A stretch of DNA of 64,000 nucleotides from a bacterium 1XD42-76 (GTDB taxonomy: Bacteria > Bacillota > Clostridia > Lachnospirales > Lachnospiraceae). The stretch is from NCBI GenBank assembly GCA_009917545.1, contig QZDW01000002.1:62001-126000 (forward strand). Direction: 5' to 3'. Positions 1-9,557 of the stretch are shown in pieces; the first letter of the stretch is position 1; every line of letters starts with the position of its first letter. The notes under the pieces are model-generated. The model was given only the letters and a program-made list of their open reading frames with translations, had not been told where the DNA came from and ran no database searches. Made by a program: the position numbers and the translations under genes.

Positions 1-1006
1 TCTGAGACAGCGTCGTATCCTCGCCGACCCTGGTAGCTTCACAGCGAATAAATCCGGACTGATTCACAGTCGCCGCCGACACCAGATCTCCTTCGGCCTT
101 ATCAACCGGGATACTCTCTCCGGTCAGCGCCGCCTCATTGACCGCACTGTTTCCCTCTAAGACAACGCCATCCACCGGGATATTCTCTCCCGGCCGTACC
201 ACGAAAATATCGCCCTTTTTCACCTGGCCGACAGGCACCACTGCTTCCACGCCGTCCTGCACAATCGTCGCGGTCTTGGGCGCTAGCTTCATGAGGCTCT
301 TTAATGCATCCGTCGTCCGCCCCTTCGAACGTGCTTCCAGCATCTTACCTACGGTAATCAGCGTCAGGATCATGGCAGCCGACTCAAAATAGAATTCATG
401 CATGTAAGCCATGACACCGGCCATATCGCCCTTTGCCTGGGCATCTGTCATCGCAAACAGCGCGTAGGTACTGTACACAAACGATGCCCCGGAGCCAAGC
501 GCCACCAGTGTATCCATATTCGGCGCCCGGTGAAGAAGCCCCCTAAAACCGCTTACAAAAAACTTCTGATTCACAGCCATGACAGCAACTGTGAGCAAAA
601 GCTGTAAAAGCCCCATCGCAACGTGGTTTTTCGCGAGAAACTCAGGAGCCGGCCAGCCCCACATCATATGTCCCATTGAAAAATACATGAGTACAATGAG
701 GAAACCCAGAGAAGAATACAGGCGTTTCTTTAAAACAGGGGTCTCCCGGTCCGCCAGGGCATCCTCTGCATTTCCTGAGACCGGCAATGTCCTGCTTCCG
801 TCTGCTTCTCCCTTTTTTGAAGCGCCGTATCCGGCCTCCTCTACCGCCTTTACGACCTCCTCTGCCAAAGCCGTTCCTTCTACTCCCATCGAATTCGTCA
901 AAAGGCTCACGGAGCAGGATGTCACTCCCGGAACCTTGGACACTGCTTTCTCCACGCGGGCGCTGCAGGCGGCGCAGCTCATTCCCGTAACGGTATATTG
1001 CTCCAT
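1..1006 (-). CDS. copA: Copper-translocating P-type ATPase, 5' part (cut by window edge)
   Basis: N-terminal 335 residues of a heavy-metal P1B-type ATPase that would export Cu(I) across the membrane at the cost of ATP. The start ATG at 1006 follows a GGGAG ribosome site. Residues 1-65 form a heavy-metal-associated domain with the metal-binding motif GMSCAAC. After a short linker come hydrophobic helices (about 95-115, 120-140, 150-165 and 185-205). The actuator domain follows with the TGES motif ([14 protein letters not shown]). The phosphorylation (DKTG) and ATP-binding domains lie outside the window. The promoter with a palindromic operator just upstream fits a copper-responsive gene. Copper rather than another soft metal is inferred from the CxxC domain and overall similarity; the substrate-defining CPC motif is not in view. 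Confidence 0.9.
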   Translation of the reverse strand, partial: MEQYTVTGMSCAACSARVEKAVSKVPGVTSCSVSLLTNSMGVEGTALAEEVVKAVEEAGYGASKKGEADGSRTLPVSGNAEDALADRETPVLKKRLYSSLGFLIVLMYFSMGHMMWGWPAPEFLAKNHVAMGLLQLLLTVAVMAVNQKFFVSGFRGLLHRAPNMDTLVALGSGASFVYSTYALFAMTDAQAKGDMAGVMAYMHEFYFESAAMILTLITVGKMLEARSKGRTTDALKSLMKLAPKTATIVQDGVEAVVPVGQVKKGDIFVVRPGENIPVDGVVLEGNSAVNEAALTGESIPVDKAEGDLVSAATVNQSGFIRCEATRVGEDTTLSQ

Positions 1007-1037
1007 AGTATACTCCCTTCTGGACTTTTATATATCT

Positions 1038-1056
1038 TATACCATTACCCGGTATA
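1038..1056 (-). promoter_or_regulatory. Palindromic operator before copA
   Basis: Perfect inverted repeat TATACC-N7-GGTATA between the -10 box and the copA start. Similar ATACC/GGTAT palindromes are bound by CsoR-type copper repressors, so a copper sensor is the likely binder. No regulator gene is visible in the window. Confidence 0.55.
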
Positions 1057-1061
1057 TCTAT

Positions 1062-1089
1062 ATAATATCATATTTTTCCAGATTGTCAA
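1062..1089 (-). promoter_or_regulatory. Sigma-A promoter of copA
   Basis: TTGACA (1084-1089), a 16-bp spacer, then TATTAT (1062-1067) on the minus strand. The operator palindrome lies immediately downstream, where it could block initiation. Confidence 0.65.
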
Positions 1090-1111
1090 TCCCCGTTTTC
1101 CCATATCAAAA

Positions 1112-1164
1112 CGCCGGGAGCCTCTCCCCGCACTCTGTAATGATACAGGTTGGCGCTCCCGGCG
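1112..1164. repeat. 10-bp inverted repeat between polC and copA
   Basis: CGCCGGGAGC pairs perfectly with GCTCCCGGCG across a 33-nt loop. On the minus strand the stem is followed by TTTTG, so it could end transcription from polC before the copA promoter. The long loop and short T run make this uncertain. The rest of 1165-1337 holds nothing I can identify. Confidence 0.4.
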
Positions 1165-1337
1165 ATTCGGTTTTCCGGATCGGACGGCTCTCTTTTCTAT
1201 TCCACGATCCGTTTTCCTTTCCACTTCCTGCCTATCACTTTTCATGTAATCGAAACTTTGTTCGTAACGACTGCTTTTTCCGCCATATCTCTTCTCCCCA
1301 TCTTCCTGTCCTGAGCGGCCGCGGCCTTAAGGCTGCG

Positions 1338-1383
1338 GCCGGCTGCGTCTGGCTCCGCGCATGCGCCCAGACAGGCAGCCGGC
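1338..1383 (-). terminator. GC-rich hairpin just after polC
   Basis: GCCGGCTGC / GCAGCCGGC arms continued by GTCTGG / CCAGAC, six bases past the polC stop. There is no U-tract, so it may act as a 3'-end stabiliser rather than an intrinsic terminator. Confidence 0.45.
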
Positions 1384-1388
1384 CCCTG

Positions 1389-4300
1389 CTACAGATCAAA
1401 CAGCGACAATTGATTGCTCTCCGGCAGATCCTTTAAAATTCCCAGCTCCGCCATCAGGTCACAGAGCGTCTTGCCGACCTTGGCCCGGTTCCTGAAATCT
1501 TCCTTTGACAGAAACGCCCCGTCCTTTGCCGCCTCCTCGATCGAATCCGCCGCCTTTTCTCCCAGCCCGTCGATGCTGTTAATCGAAGGCATCAGCTTAT
1601 CGTCAATGATCTGAAACTGCCTGGCTTTGGCCCTGTAGAGATCCATCGGCATAAACTCATACCCCCTGGCGTACATTTCCTGCACAATACGCATGTCACG
1701 TAATGTATCCTGTTCCTTTTTGGAGAGAGAATCCAACCGCCTTTTATAGTCCGCCAGATGGAATTCCAGCTTATCACGCCCCAGACACATAAGCCCATAG
1801 GAGAAGCCGTTTGCACGGATGCTGAAAAATGCCGCATAATACGCGAGCGGATAGAACACTTTACAGTAGGCAATGCGCCAGGCCATCATGACATAGGCAG
1901 CCGCATGCGCCTTGGGGAACATGTATTTAATCTTCTTACACGACCAGATATACCAGTCCGGAACGCCTTTTTCCACCATTGCCTCTTCCCACTCCGGCTT
2001 AAGCCCCTTGCCCTTTCGCACAGATTCCATGATCGTAAAGGCAAGCCCTTCCTCAAGTCCCTGATTGATGAGATAGACCATGATGTCATCCCTTGTACAG
2101 ATCGCCGTCTGAATCGTCGCCTTCCCTTCTTGGATTAATGTCTGTGCATTTCCCAGCCACACGTCTGTTCCGTGGGCCAGGCCGGCAATCCGCACCAGAT
2201 CGGAAAAATATTTCGGTTTGGTGTCGATTAACATCTGCATGGCAAAATCCGTGCCGAATTCCGGCACGCCCAGAGCCCCCAGCTTACATCCACCGATATC
2301 CTCCGGCGTGATCCCCAGCGCCGAGGTGTTCTGGAACAGGCTCATGACCTCCTTGCTGTCTAACGGGATATCCTTTACCGGGTCAAGGCCGATCAGATCC
2401 TGAAGCATGCGGATCATGGTCGGATCATCGTGTCCCAGAATATCGAGCTTTAAAAGGTTGTGGTCGATGGAATGATAATCAAAGTGTGTGGTGATTGTCT
2501 TTGTCGTCATATCGTTGGCAGGATGCTGAACCGGGGTAAAGGAGTAGATCATCTCCCCCAGAGGCAGCACCACGATACCGCCCGGATGCTGTCCCGTCGT
2601 GCGTCTGACGCCCACACAGCCCTGAACGATGCGGTTGATCTCACAGTTCCGCTTGCGCTCCCCGTGCTCTTCAAAATAATTTTTCACATAACCGTAGGCC
2701 GTCTTATCAGCCAGCGTACCAATGGTGCCGGCGCGGAAGGTCTGCCCTTTGCCGAAAATGACCTCCGTGTAGTCGTGCGCACGGCTCTGATACTCTCCGG
2801 AGAAATTGAGGTCGATATCCGGCTCCTTGTCCCCCTTAAAGCCGAGAAACGTCTCGAACGGGATGTCAAAGCCGTCCTTTGTCAGTGGCGTTTTGCAGAC
2901 CGGGCACAGCTTGTCCGGCATGTCGCACCCGGCCATTCCACTGTAACCCCTTACCTCCTCGGAATCAAAATCGTAATAGTGGCAGTTCGTACAGTAATAA
3001 TGCGGGCTTAGCGGATTGACCTCTGTAATCCCGGCCATCGTCGCCACAAAGGAAGAGCCGACCGAGCCACGCGAACCGACAAGGTATCCGTCCTCGTTTG
3101 ATTTCCATACCAATTTCTGGGCAATAATATACATGACAGCAAAGCCGTTGGAGATAATGGAATTCAACTCCTTTTCCAGACGGTCCACGACGATTTTCGG
3201 CAGCTCATCTCCGTACATCTCGTGCGCACGGCTGTAGCAGATATTGCGCAATGTCTCATCCGATCTCTCAATCACCGGCGGACATTTATCCGGGCGGACA
3301 GGTGCAATCGGCTCGCACATATCCGCAATCATACGCGTATTCGTCACCACCACCTCATACGCCTTGTCACTCCCCAGATATTCAAACTCCGCTAACATTT
3401 CCTCTGTCGTGCGCAGATAGAGGGGCGCCTGGTCCTCGCTGTCTTTAAAGCCCTGCCCTGCCATCAGGATTTTGCGGTAAATGGCATCCTCCGGGTCGAG
3501 GAAATGCACGTCGCACGTCGCACACACCGGCTTCCCCCACTGCTCTCCGAGGCTTACGATCCTGCGGTTGATATCCTGCAGATCCTCCACAGATTTCACT
3601 GTGCTCTTTTCATCACGCAGCATAAACATGTCGTTTCCCAGCGGCTGGATTTCCAGATAATCATAAAACTTCACCAGACGCTGCAGCTCCGCTTCCCCGC
3701 TGTCCCTTAAAATTGCCTGATAGAGCTCTCCGGCCTCACAGGCCGAGCCGATGATAAGCCCTTCGCGGTATTCTTCCAAAAGACTCTTGGGGATCCTTGG
3801 GCGCTTGGAAAAGAAACGTACATGTGACCAGGAAATCAGACGGTAAAGATTCACGCGTCCGAGGTCATTTTTAGCCAGAATAATCACATGGCTGGCCGGC
3901 ATTTTCATAATTGCCGCATCGTCCGCCTTACGGAAAATGCCAAGCTCGTCCAGCGTATGTATCTGATGCTGCGTTTTCAAAAGTTCAGACAATTTCAGGA
4001 AAATCCCTGCGGTCGCCTCCGCGTCATCCACGGCGCGGTGATGATGTAGCAGGGAGACGCCGAGCGCTTTCGCCACATTGTCCAGCTTATAGCGGCTCAA
4101 GCTTGGTAACAGTGCTCTTGAGAGCGCCACGGTATCTACCACTGTGGGGGCAAAAGGAATCCCCAGCAAGACAGCGTTGTGGCTGATGAAGCTGACATCA
4201 AAGGAAGCATTATGCGCTACCAGTACTGCATCGCCGCAAAATTCAAGGAAGCGCGGCAGAATCACGTCAATCTCAGGCGCTTCCAGCACCATACTGTCAT

Positions 4301-6119
4301 TGATTCCTGTCAGACGCTCAATCTCAAAGGGAATCGGCACCTTGGGATTGACAAACTCGTCCATTCGGTCCACGATCACGCCGTCTGTCACCTTCACGGC
4401 CCCGATCTCGATAATCTTGTTCTTTGAAGGAGAAAAGCCGGTCGTCTCGATGTCGAATACCACATAAGTATCATCAAGGCTCTGATTCTCGGAACGCTCG
4501 ACAATCTCCTTCAGATCATCGACCAGATACCCCTCCACCCCATATAACACCTTGAAGGGATCGCCTTTATCCAGAGCATGGCTGGCATCCGGAAAAGCCT
4601 GTACACAGCCGTGGTCCGTCACGGCCAGCGCCGGCATCCCCCACTTCTTTGCGCGTTTTATGATATCTTTTACTTCGGAGACACCATCCATATCGCTCAT
4701 TTTTGTATGGCAATGGAGTTCCACGCGCTTTATGGGGGCGTTATCTGTCCGTTTGATCGTAAAATCCTCACAGCGCTTGATTCCCACAAGCGAACCCACA
4801 GTCAGCTCGCCGTCAAAACGGTCAATGGTCGTAATCCCCTTTAGTTTGATAAAACTGCCTTCTTTGATCGCCTCTTTGGCGTCCTCCTCCTGATCCTCGC
4901 GCAGAAACAGTTTGATCGTGATACTGTCAGTAAAATCTGTCAGGTCAAAAATCACCAGCTTTTTGCCGCTCTTTAGCTCTCTGGTCTCGGCCCGGATAAT
5001 CTTTCCACGCAGAATGACCTCGCCGATCTCGCCTTCCACCTCATGGATCTCCACTGCCTCGCCGTCGAAATCGCGTCCGAACAGCACATCCGGATTCTCT
5101 GATTTTCTGTACGGAGGGCGGCCTCCCTCACGGCCGCCGCGATAACCGCCGGCAAAGCTTTTTCCGGATTTCTCGCCGAAACGCTTTTTGGTAAATTCGG
5201 ACTTTTCCTGTGTTTTCGCAGACGGTGCGCCAGCCCCGCTCCCAAAACCACCTTTTGACATCATGCCTGCCTGTCCCGCGCTGCCACGGCCTCCTGCCGC
5301 TGCATTAGCGCCGCCTTCCCGCATGGTTCTGCTGTCCAAAGCCGCCCCGCAGCCCCGGTTTCCGGGCATCCCCGGGGCCGCGCCTGCCATACTCCCATCT
5401 CCGGGCATCCCGGATCCGGCTCCCGTCATACCGCTTCCGGTATTTGCCATCCCAAACGCCGCAACACGGTCTTTTCCTCCTGAAATCCCATTCTCCCAGG
5501 GCGGCCCGTCTGTCCCGGGCGCTGTCTGATTTCCTGAAAATCCCTCATAGCTCCCATACCCCTCAAGAACCGGCTGACCGGCAAAGGGCTGATATTGTTC
5601 CTCCGGTCTTTTCGCAGGCTCAATGTAGCGGAATTTTACCTCTGCCGCCAGTCCGCAGCGCTCCGTAAAAATCTTTTCCAGAACGCGGCCGACCTCTTTT
5701 GAGCGCTCTCTGTAGATCAGATTATCCTCGATCGTCATCAGCATGGTATCCTCGTCGGGGAATTCCGTTTCCGCCCTGCGCAGGATATTATATTCCACCA
5801 TTCCGTACTGCCGGAATTCCAGAAAAATACTGTCTTTATAAACCTCATACAGTCTTTTAGGCGTATACTGTGCCGAAAGGCGGTATTTTTCCAGAATCTT
5901 TACCGAAAGGGGCCGCCCGGGAAAAAGCTGTTTCGCGATGCCTTCCTCCATACTGTAAATATTCTTTTTATGAATCAGTTTCGGGCTCCGAATATAAATA
6001 CGAATAGAGCTCCTGTCCTTTGGCATGGTGACACGCTCTACCATGACAAGCTCCAGAAGCTCTCGAAGCTCCTTTTCTATATGTAATCCCGGAAACACGT
6101 CCAGAAACGTTTTTTCCAT
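1389..6119 (-). CDS. polC: DNA polymerase III alpha subunit, Gram-positive PolC type
   Basis: Replicative polymerase with built-in 3'-5' proofreading. At 1576 residues it is longer than the usual PolC of about 1440. Order: N-terminal domain (1-170); a low-complexity Gly/Ala/Met/Ser-rich segment (about 175-345); an OB fold (about 355-455); the first half of the split PHP domain (ELHCHTKMSDMDG, from about 467); the DEDDh exonuclease with FDIETTGFSP (Asp556 and Glu558); the remaining PHP; a Cys-rich zinc site (CTNCHYYDF ... CPVCKTP); and the polymerase palm with DIDLNFSGEYQ. The ATG at 6119 lies three bases after the ispG stop, with GGAG upstream. It is the last gene of the pyrH-to-polC block. 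The Gly-rich segment explains most of the extra length. Confidence 0.97.
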   Translation of the reverse strand: MEKTFLDVFPGLHIEKELRELLELVMVERVTMPKDRSSIRIYIRSPKLIHKKNIYSMEEGIAKQLFPGRPLSVKILEKYRLSAQYTPKRLYEVYKDSIFLEFRQYGMVEYNILRRAETEFPDEDTMLMTIEDNLIYRERSKEVGRVLEKIFTERCGLAAEVKFRYIEPAKRPEEQYQPFAGQPVLEGYGSYEGFSGNQTAPGTDGPPWENGISGGKDRVAAFGMANTGSGMTGAGSGMPGDGSMAGAAPGMPGNRGCGAALDSRTMREGGANAAAGGRGSAGQAGMMSKGGFGSGAGAPSAKTQEKSEFTKKRFGEKSGKSFAGGYRGGREGGRPPYRKSENPDVLFGRDFDGEAVEIHEVEGEIGEVILRGKIIRAETRELKSGKKLVIFDLTDFTDSITIKLFLREDQEEDAKEAIKEGSFIKLKGITTIDRFDGELTVGSLVGIKRCEDFTIKRTDNAPIKRVELHCHTKMSDMDGVSEVKDIIKRAKKWGMPALAVTDHGCVQAFPDASHALDKGDPFKVLYGVEGYLVDDLKEIVERSENQSLDDTYVVFDIETTGFSPSKNKIIEIGAVKVTDGVIVDRMDEFVNPKVPIPFEIERLTGINDSMVLEAPEIDVILPRFLEFCGDAVLVAHNASFDVSFISHNAVLLGIPFAPTVVDTVALSRALLPSLSRYKLDNVAKALGVSLLHHHRAVDDAEATAGIFLKLSELLKTQHQIHTLDELGIFRKADDAAIMKMPASHVIILAKNDLGRVNLYRLISWSHVRFFSKRPRIPKSLLEEYREGLIIGSACEAGELYQAILRDSGEAELQRLVKFYDYLEIQPLGNDMFMLRDEKSTVKSVEDLQDINRRIVSLGEQWGKPVCATCDVHFLDPEDAIYRKILMAGQGFKDSEDQAPLYLRTTEEMLAEFEYLGSDKAYEVVVTNTRMIADMCEPIAPVRPDKCPPVIERSDETLRNICYSRAHEMYGDELPKIVVDRLEKELNSIISNGFAVMYIIAQKLVWKSNEDGYLVGSRGSVGSSFVATMAGITEVNPLSPHYYCTNCHYYDFDSEEVRGYSGMAGCDMPDKLCPVCKTPLTKDGFDIPFETFLGFKGDKEPDIDLNFSGEYQSRAHDYTEVIFGKGQTFRAGTIGTLADKTAYGYVKNYFEEHGERKRNCEINRIVQGCVGVRRTTGQHPGGIVVLPLGEMIYSFTPVQHPANDMTTKTITTHFDYHSIDHNLLKLDILGHDDPTMIRMLQDLIGLDPVKDIPLDSKEVMSLFQNTSALGITPEDIGGCKLGALGVPEFGTDFAMQMLIDTKPKYFSDLVRIAGLAHGTDVWLGNAQTLIQEGKATIQTAICTRDDIMVYLINQGLEEGLAFTIMESVRKGKGLKPEWEEAMVEKGVPDWYIWSCKKIKYMFPKAHAAAYVMMAWRIAYCKVFYPLAYYAAFFSIRANGFSYGLMCLGRDKLEFHLADYKRRLDSLSKKEQDTLRDMRIVQEMYARGYEFMPMDLYRAKARQFQIIDDKLMPSINSIDGLGEKAADSIEEAAKDGAFLSKEDFRNRAKVGKTLCDLMAELGILKDLPESNQLSLFDL

Positions 6120-6122
6120 ATA

Positions 6123-7187
6123 TTACGCTCCTGCCTCCTTAAGCTTTATAAGCTCTTCCCTCAGTGCAGGGAGAAGTTCCTCCTCCGGAAGTTTTTTCAG
6201 GATCTCGCCTTTGCGGATCAAAAGCCCCTCGCCGACGCCGCCGGCAATCCCGATATCTGCCTCTCTGGCCTCGCCGGGACCATTTACGGTACAACCCATA
6301 ACCGCCACTTTGAGATCCATGTCAAACTCAGACACCATTTCCTCGACGCGCCCGGCAAGCCCGATAAGGTCAATTCTCGTACGCCCGCAGGTCGGGCAGG
6401 AAACCACCTCAATGCCTCCTTTGCGAAGCTTTAAAGTTTTTAAAATCAGTTTCGCGCTCTTTACCTCCTCAAGCGGATCCCCGGTCAGCGATACGCGGAT
6501 CGTGTCCCCGATCCCTTCATAAAGAATCACTCCCAGTCCCACTGAGGACTTGATATTGCCGGATAAAAGGCCTCCGGCCTCCGTGATTCCCACATGGAGC
6601 GGATAACGGCATTCCCGGGCCAGAAGTTCATGTGCCCGGATCCCCATCATAACATCGGACGATTTGATACTGATTACCAGATTATCGTATCCCATCTCTT
6701 CGATCAGGGAAGCCTGGTTCCTGGCGCTCTCCACGAGTGCCTCTGCTGTCACACGGCCGTATTTTTCCAGCAGCGGCTTTTCCAGAGAACCACTGTTGAC
6801 ACCGACACGGATCGGCACCCCGTACTGTTTCGCTGTCTCAACAACAGCCTGCACGCGCTCCCTGGCCCCGATATTGCCAGGATTAATACGAATCTTATCG
6901 GCTCCGCTTTCGATCGCCGCGATCGCCAGCCTGTAATCAAAATGGATATCTGCTACCAGCGGGATATGGATATTCTTTTTAATCCTGCGGATAGCGTCTG
7001 CTGCCTCCATCGTGGGAACAGCCACACGGATGATATCGCACCCTGCTCTCTCAAGTGCCAGGATCTGCCCGGTCGTTGCCTTCACATCCTCTGTCTTTGT
7101 ATTACACATCGACTGAATGAGCACAGGACTGCCCCCGCCGATCTCTCTGTCACCAATACGGACCACTCTCGTATTTTCCCTGAACAT
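6123..7187 (-). CDS. ispG: 4-hydroxy-3-methylbut-2-enyl diphosphate synthase (flavodoxin/ferredoxin)
   Basis: Penultimate step of the MEP isoprenoid pathway: reductive ring opening of MEcPP to HMBPP on a [4Fe-4S] cluster. The cluster ligands are visible as SCPTCGRT and MGCTVNGPGEA near the C terminus. The N-terminal TIM barrel includes PVLIQSMCNTKTED and the KIRINPGNIG strand. I chose the ATG at 7187 (354 residues), because AGGGAGGA lies six bases before it. The frame stays open to an ATG at 7265 that overlaps the rseP stop as TAATG but has no good ribosome site. The longer form would add 26 residues not typical of the family. Neighbours dxr and uppS/cdsA tie the cluster to isoprenoid and lipid supply. 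Confidence 0.94.
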   Translation of the reverse strand: MFRENTRVVRIGDREIGGGSPVLIQSMCNTKTEDVKATTGQILALERAGCDIIRVAVPTMEAADAIRRIKKNIHIPLVADIHFDYRLAIAAIESGADKIRINPGNIGARERVQAVVETAKQYGVPIRVGVNSGSLEKPLLEKYGRVTAEALVESARNQASLIEEMGYDNLVISIKSSDVMMGIRAHELLARECRYPLHVGITEAGGLLSGNIKSSVGLGVILYEGIGDTIRVSLTGDPLEEVKSAKLILKTLKLRKGGIEVVSCPTCGRTRIDLIGLAGRVEEMVSEFDMDLKVAVMGCTVNGPGEAREADIGIAGGVGEGLLIRKGEILKKLPEEELLPALREELIKLKEAGA

Positions 7188-7264
7188 GACATTCCTCCCT
7201 CTCTTTATTTTTCCGGCAGAATTTTTCTGATTCAGCTTTTCCGGCTCCGATTCTATATTATCCA

Positions 7265-8395
7265 TTAAAAGATATTACGGATATCGTTAAAAATCACAAA
7301 AACCATAAAGGTCATAAGCAGGGCCATGCCTGTCATATTAACTGCATTCTCTATCCTCTGGTTCACCGGTTTTCTTGTCAGGAACTCCCACAAAAGGAAC
7401 ACCAGCCGTCCTCCGTCCAGGGCCGGCACCGGCAGAAGATTCATCACGCCCAGATTTGCCGAAAACATCACCATCAGATTAAACAGATTCATCAAAACCG
7501 TGATAAAACCATACTGGATATTCTCCTCGACCGTGTCATTGATAATTGTCACGATGCGCACCGGGCCCGCGATATCGTCGGAATCCACCTGGCCCCGCAC
7601 CATCATTTTCAGGCTGTCCGTCACAGACAGAATCCAGAAACGCACCTCGTACACTCCATATTTGAGAAGCTCCGGAATCGAAGAAGCAGCTGACCGTGCT
7701 CCAAGCTGTACGCCCAGAAGGTATCTCCCTCCTGCCTGGCTGTCATAGACCGGTTTGATAATGGTTTCCATCTGTTTCCAGGCGCCGGTCGTCTCATCAA
7801 ACCGTTTATAGCTGACAGACACCGGGCGGGAACCATTGGAGAGCATATACATCGTGATATCGCGCGCAAGGCAAATCTTCCTGCTGCCCAGGCTCGTGAT
7901 CACATCACCTTCTCTGAGCCCGGCGGCTTCAGCTGCCTGCCCCTCAGTCACTCCGGCAAGCCTTGGAGCATCAATTCCTGCCCAGGAAAGAATCACTACG
8001 GCAAAGAAAAAGGCCAGGATAAAATTGAAAACAGGCCCTGCCGCAATCACTGACATGCGTGCCAGAGGCGACTTTGCAAAGAATGAATGTTGTGCCCTCG
8101 CCGGATCGCCTGCCGGGCTGATATCCAGGGCCCCGCCGGGCTTTTCCTCTTCATTCGCTTCGTCTACGTCTCCCTCTTCTCCCAGCATGGCGCAGGAACC
8201 GCCGAGCGGCAGGCATTTGACAGAATATCTCGTGCCGCTTTTTTTGCTTACAAAGCTCAAAAGCCTCGGCCCAAATCCCAGCGAAAATTCCACAACCGCC
8301 ACACCGTTCAGCCTGGCAAGCAAAAAATGTCCGAATTCATGAAATAAAATAATAACACTCAATACAAAAAGCGCAGCAATCAATCGCGTCTCCAC
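7265..8395 (-). CDS. rseP: Site-2 membrane metalloprotease RseP/RasP (M50)
   Basis: Intramembrane zinc protease that cleaves anti-sigma factors and signal-peptide remnants inside the membrane. The first helix carries the HEFGH zinc motif (about residues 19-23). A long charged loop and a PDZ-like domain (about 130-210) follow. The last helices contain the third zinc ligand in NLLPVPALDGGR. The start is GTG at 8395, read inside the end of dxr with a 16-base overlap, which implies translational coupling. The 376-residue length and the position between dxr and ispG are normal for Clostridia. Its substrates here are not known. Confidence 0.93.
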   Translation of the reverse strand: METRLIAALFVLSVIILFHEFGHFLLARLNGVAVVEFSLGFGPRLLSFVSKKSGTRYSVKCLPLGGSCAMLGEEGDVDEANEEEKPGGALDISPAGDPARAQHSFFAKSPLARMSVIAAGPVFNFILAFFFAVVILSWAGIDAPRLAGVTEGQAAEAAGLREGDVITSLGSRKICLARDITMYMLSNGSRPVSVSYKRFDETTGAWKQMETIIKPVYDSQAGGRYLLGVQLGARSAASSIPELLKYGVYEVRFWILSVTDSLKMMVRGQVDSDDIAGPVRIVTIINDTVEENIQYGFITVLMNLFNLMVMFSANLGVMNLLPVPALDGGRLVFLLWEFLTRKPVNQRIENAVNMTGMALLMTFMVFVIFNDIRNIF

Positions 8396-9531
8396 CTGCT
8401 TTCTATAAATTCATACGTCTCCGCCTCCGCCGAGAGGATCTCCTCCAAAGAAGGCTCTTCTATCCTGATATGATGCCCCATCGCGGACTCAATTATATCT
8501 GTGATCTCCAAATACGGGATCTCCTGCGCTAAAAATTTGGCGACTGCCCGCTCATTGGCCGCGTTAAACACGCAGGGCGTGGAACCGCCCGCTCTCCCCG
8601 CCTCATAGGCCAGTGAAAGCCCGCGGAACGTATCCGGATCCGGCTTCTCAAAAATAATTTCCTTAAGGCTCCAGAAATCCAGACGTTCCCCGCCAAGGTT
8701 CCGGCGCTCCGGGTAATACAGCGCATACTGGATCGGCAGCTTCATATCCGGCGTACCGAGCTGGGCCATCACTGCACCGTCCTGAAACTGTACCATCGAA
8801 TGGATGATGCTCTTTGGCTGAATTACCACCTGAATCTCATCGAAGGATACATCAAACAGCCATCTTGCCTCCATGACCTCGAGCCCCTTGTTCACCATCG
8901 TTGAGCTGTCAACCGTAATCTTCCTGCCCATCGACCAGTTCGGATGCTTCAGCGCGTCCTCCAGACGCACATGCTTCAGCTCCTCTCTCGTCCTGCCGCG
9001 GAAAGGGCCGCCGGAGGCCGTCAGAAGGATTCGTTCTATCTTATTCCGCTGTTCCCCGTTTAAGCACTGAAAAATGGCACTGTGCTCACTGTCCACCGGC
9101 AGAAGCTGCACTCCCTTTTCTTTTGCCAGAGGAACGATCAGATGACCTGCTGTCACTAACGTCTCCTTATTTGCCAGGGCAATATCCTTCCCTGCCCCGA
9201 TCGCTGCAATGGTCGGGCGGATGCCGATCATCCCCACCACTGCCGTGACGAGCGTCTCATAGCCGTCCATGCACGCGATCTCCAAAAGACCGTCCATACC
9301 GCTCACAATCCTTGTGGCAGTATCCTTAACCATCACGGAGAGCTCTCTGGCCCTGCTTTCGTCCCAGACACAGCAGATCCTGGGGGAAAACTCCCGAATC
9401 TGCTGCTCCAAAAGCCTGATATTGGCCGCAGCCGCGATCGCTGCCACCTCGATGTCCCCGTTCGAGCGCACCACCTCAAGCGTCTGAGTCCCGATGGAAC
9501 CCGTGGAGCCCAATATGGCAATCTTTTTCAT
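8380..9531 (-). CDS. dxr: 1-deoxy-D-xylulose 5-phosphate reductoisomerase
   Basis: First committed step of the MEP pathway: isomerises and reduces DXP to MEP with NADPH and a divalent metal. The N terminus has the dinucleotide-binding motif GSTGSIGTQTLEVV. The catalytic domain shows LPVDSEHSAIFQCL with the metal-binding Asp and Glu, followed by LTASGGPFRG and HPNWSMGRKITVDSST. The length (383) is typical. A strong GGAGGGGAGA ribosome site precedes the ATG. The 3' end overlaps rseP by 16 bases. Together with ispG it places two MEP enzymes in one operon. Confidence 0.96.
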   Translation of the reverse strand: MKKIAILGSTGSIGTQTLEVVRSNGDIEVAAIAAAANIRLLEQQIREFSPRICCVWDESRARELSVMVKDTATRIVSGMDGLLEIACMDGYETLVTAVVGMIGIRPTIAAIGAGKDIALANKETLVTAGHLIVPLAKEKGVQLLPVDSEHSAIFQCLNGEQRNKIERILLTASGGPFRGRTREELKHVRLEDALKHPNWSMGRKITVDSSTMVNKGLEVMEARWLFDVSFDEIQVVIQPKSIIHSMVQFQDGAVMAQLGTPDMKLPIQYALYYPERRNLGGERLDFWSLKEIIFEKPDPDTFRGLSLAYEAGRAGGSTPCVFNAANERAVAKFLAQEIPYLEITDIIESAMGHHIRIEEPSLEEILSAEAETYEFIESRWRRD

Positions 9532-9557
9532 GATCGTCTCCCCTCCAAGATCCAGAG

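Noticed and set aside
1045-1245. Small minus-strand frame between polC and copA
   Set aside because: It covers the copA promoter and operator and has no family similarity I can see.
579-1436. Long plus-strand frame opposite copA and polC
   Set aside because: Antisense to two well-supported genes and crossing an intergenic promoter; no ribosome site.
7188-7265. N-terminal extension of IspG from the ATG overlapping the rseP stop
   Set aside because: The inner ATG has a much better ribosome site and the normal family length; coupling from the outer ATG remains possible.
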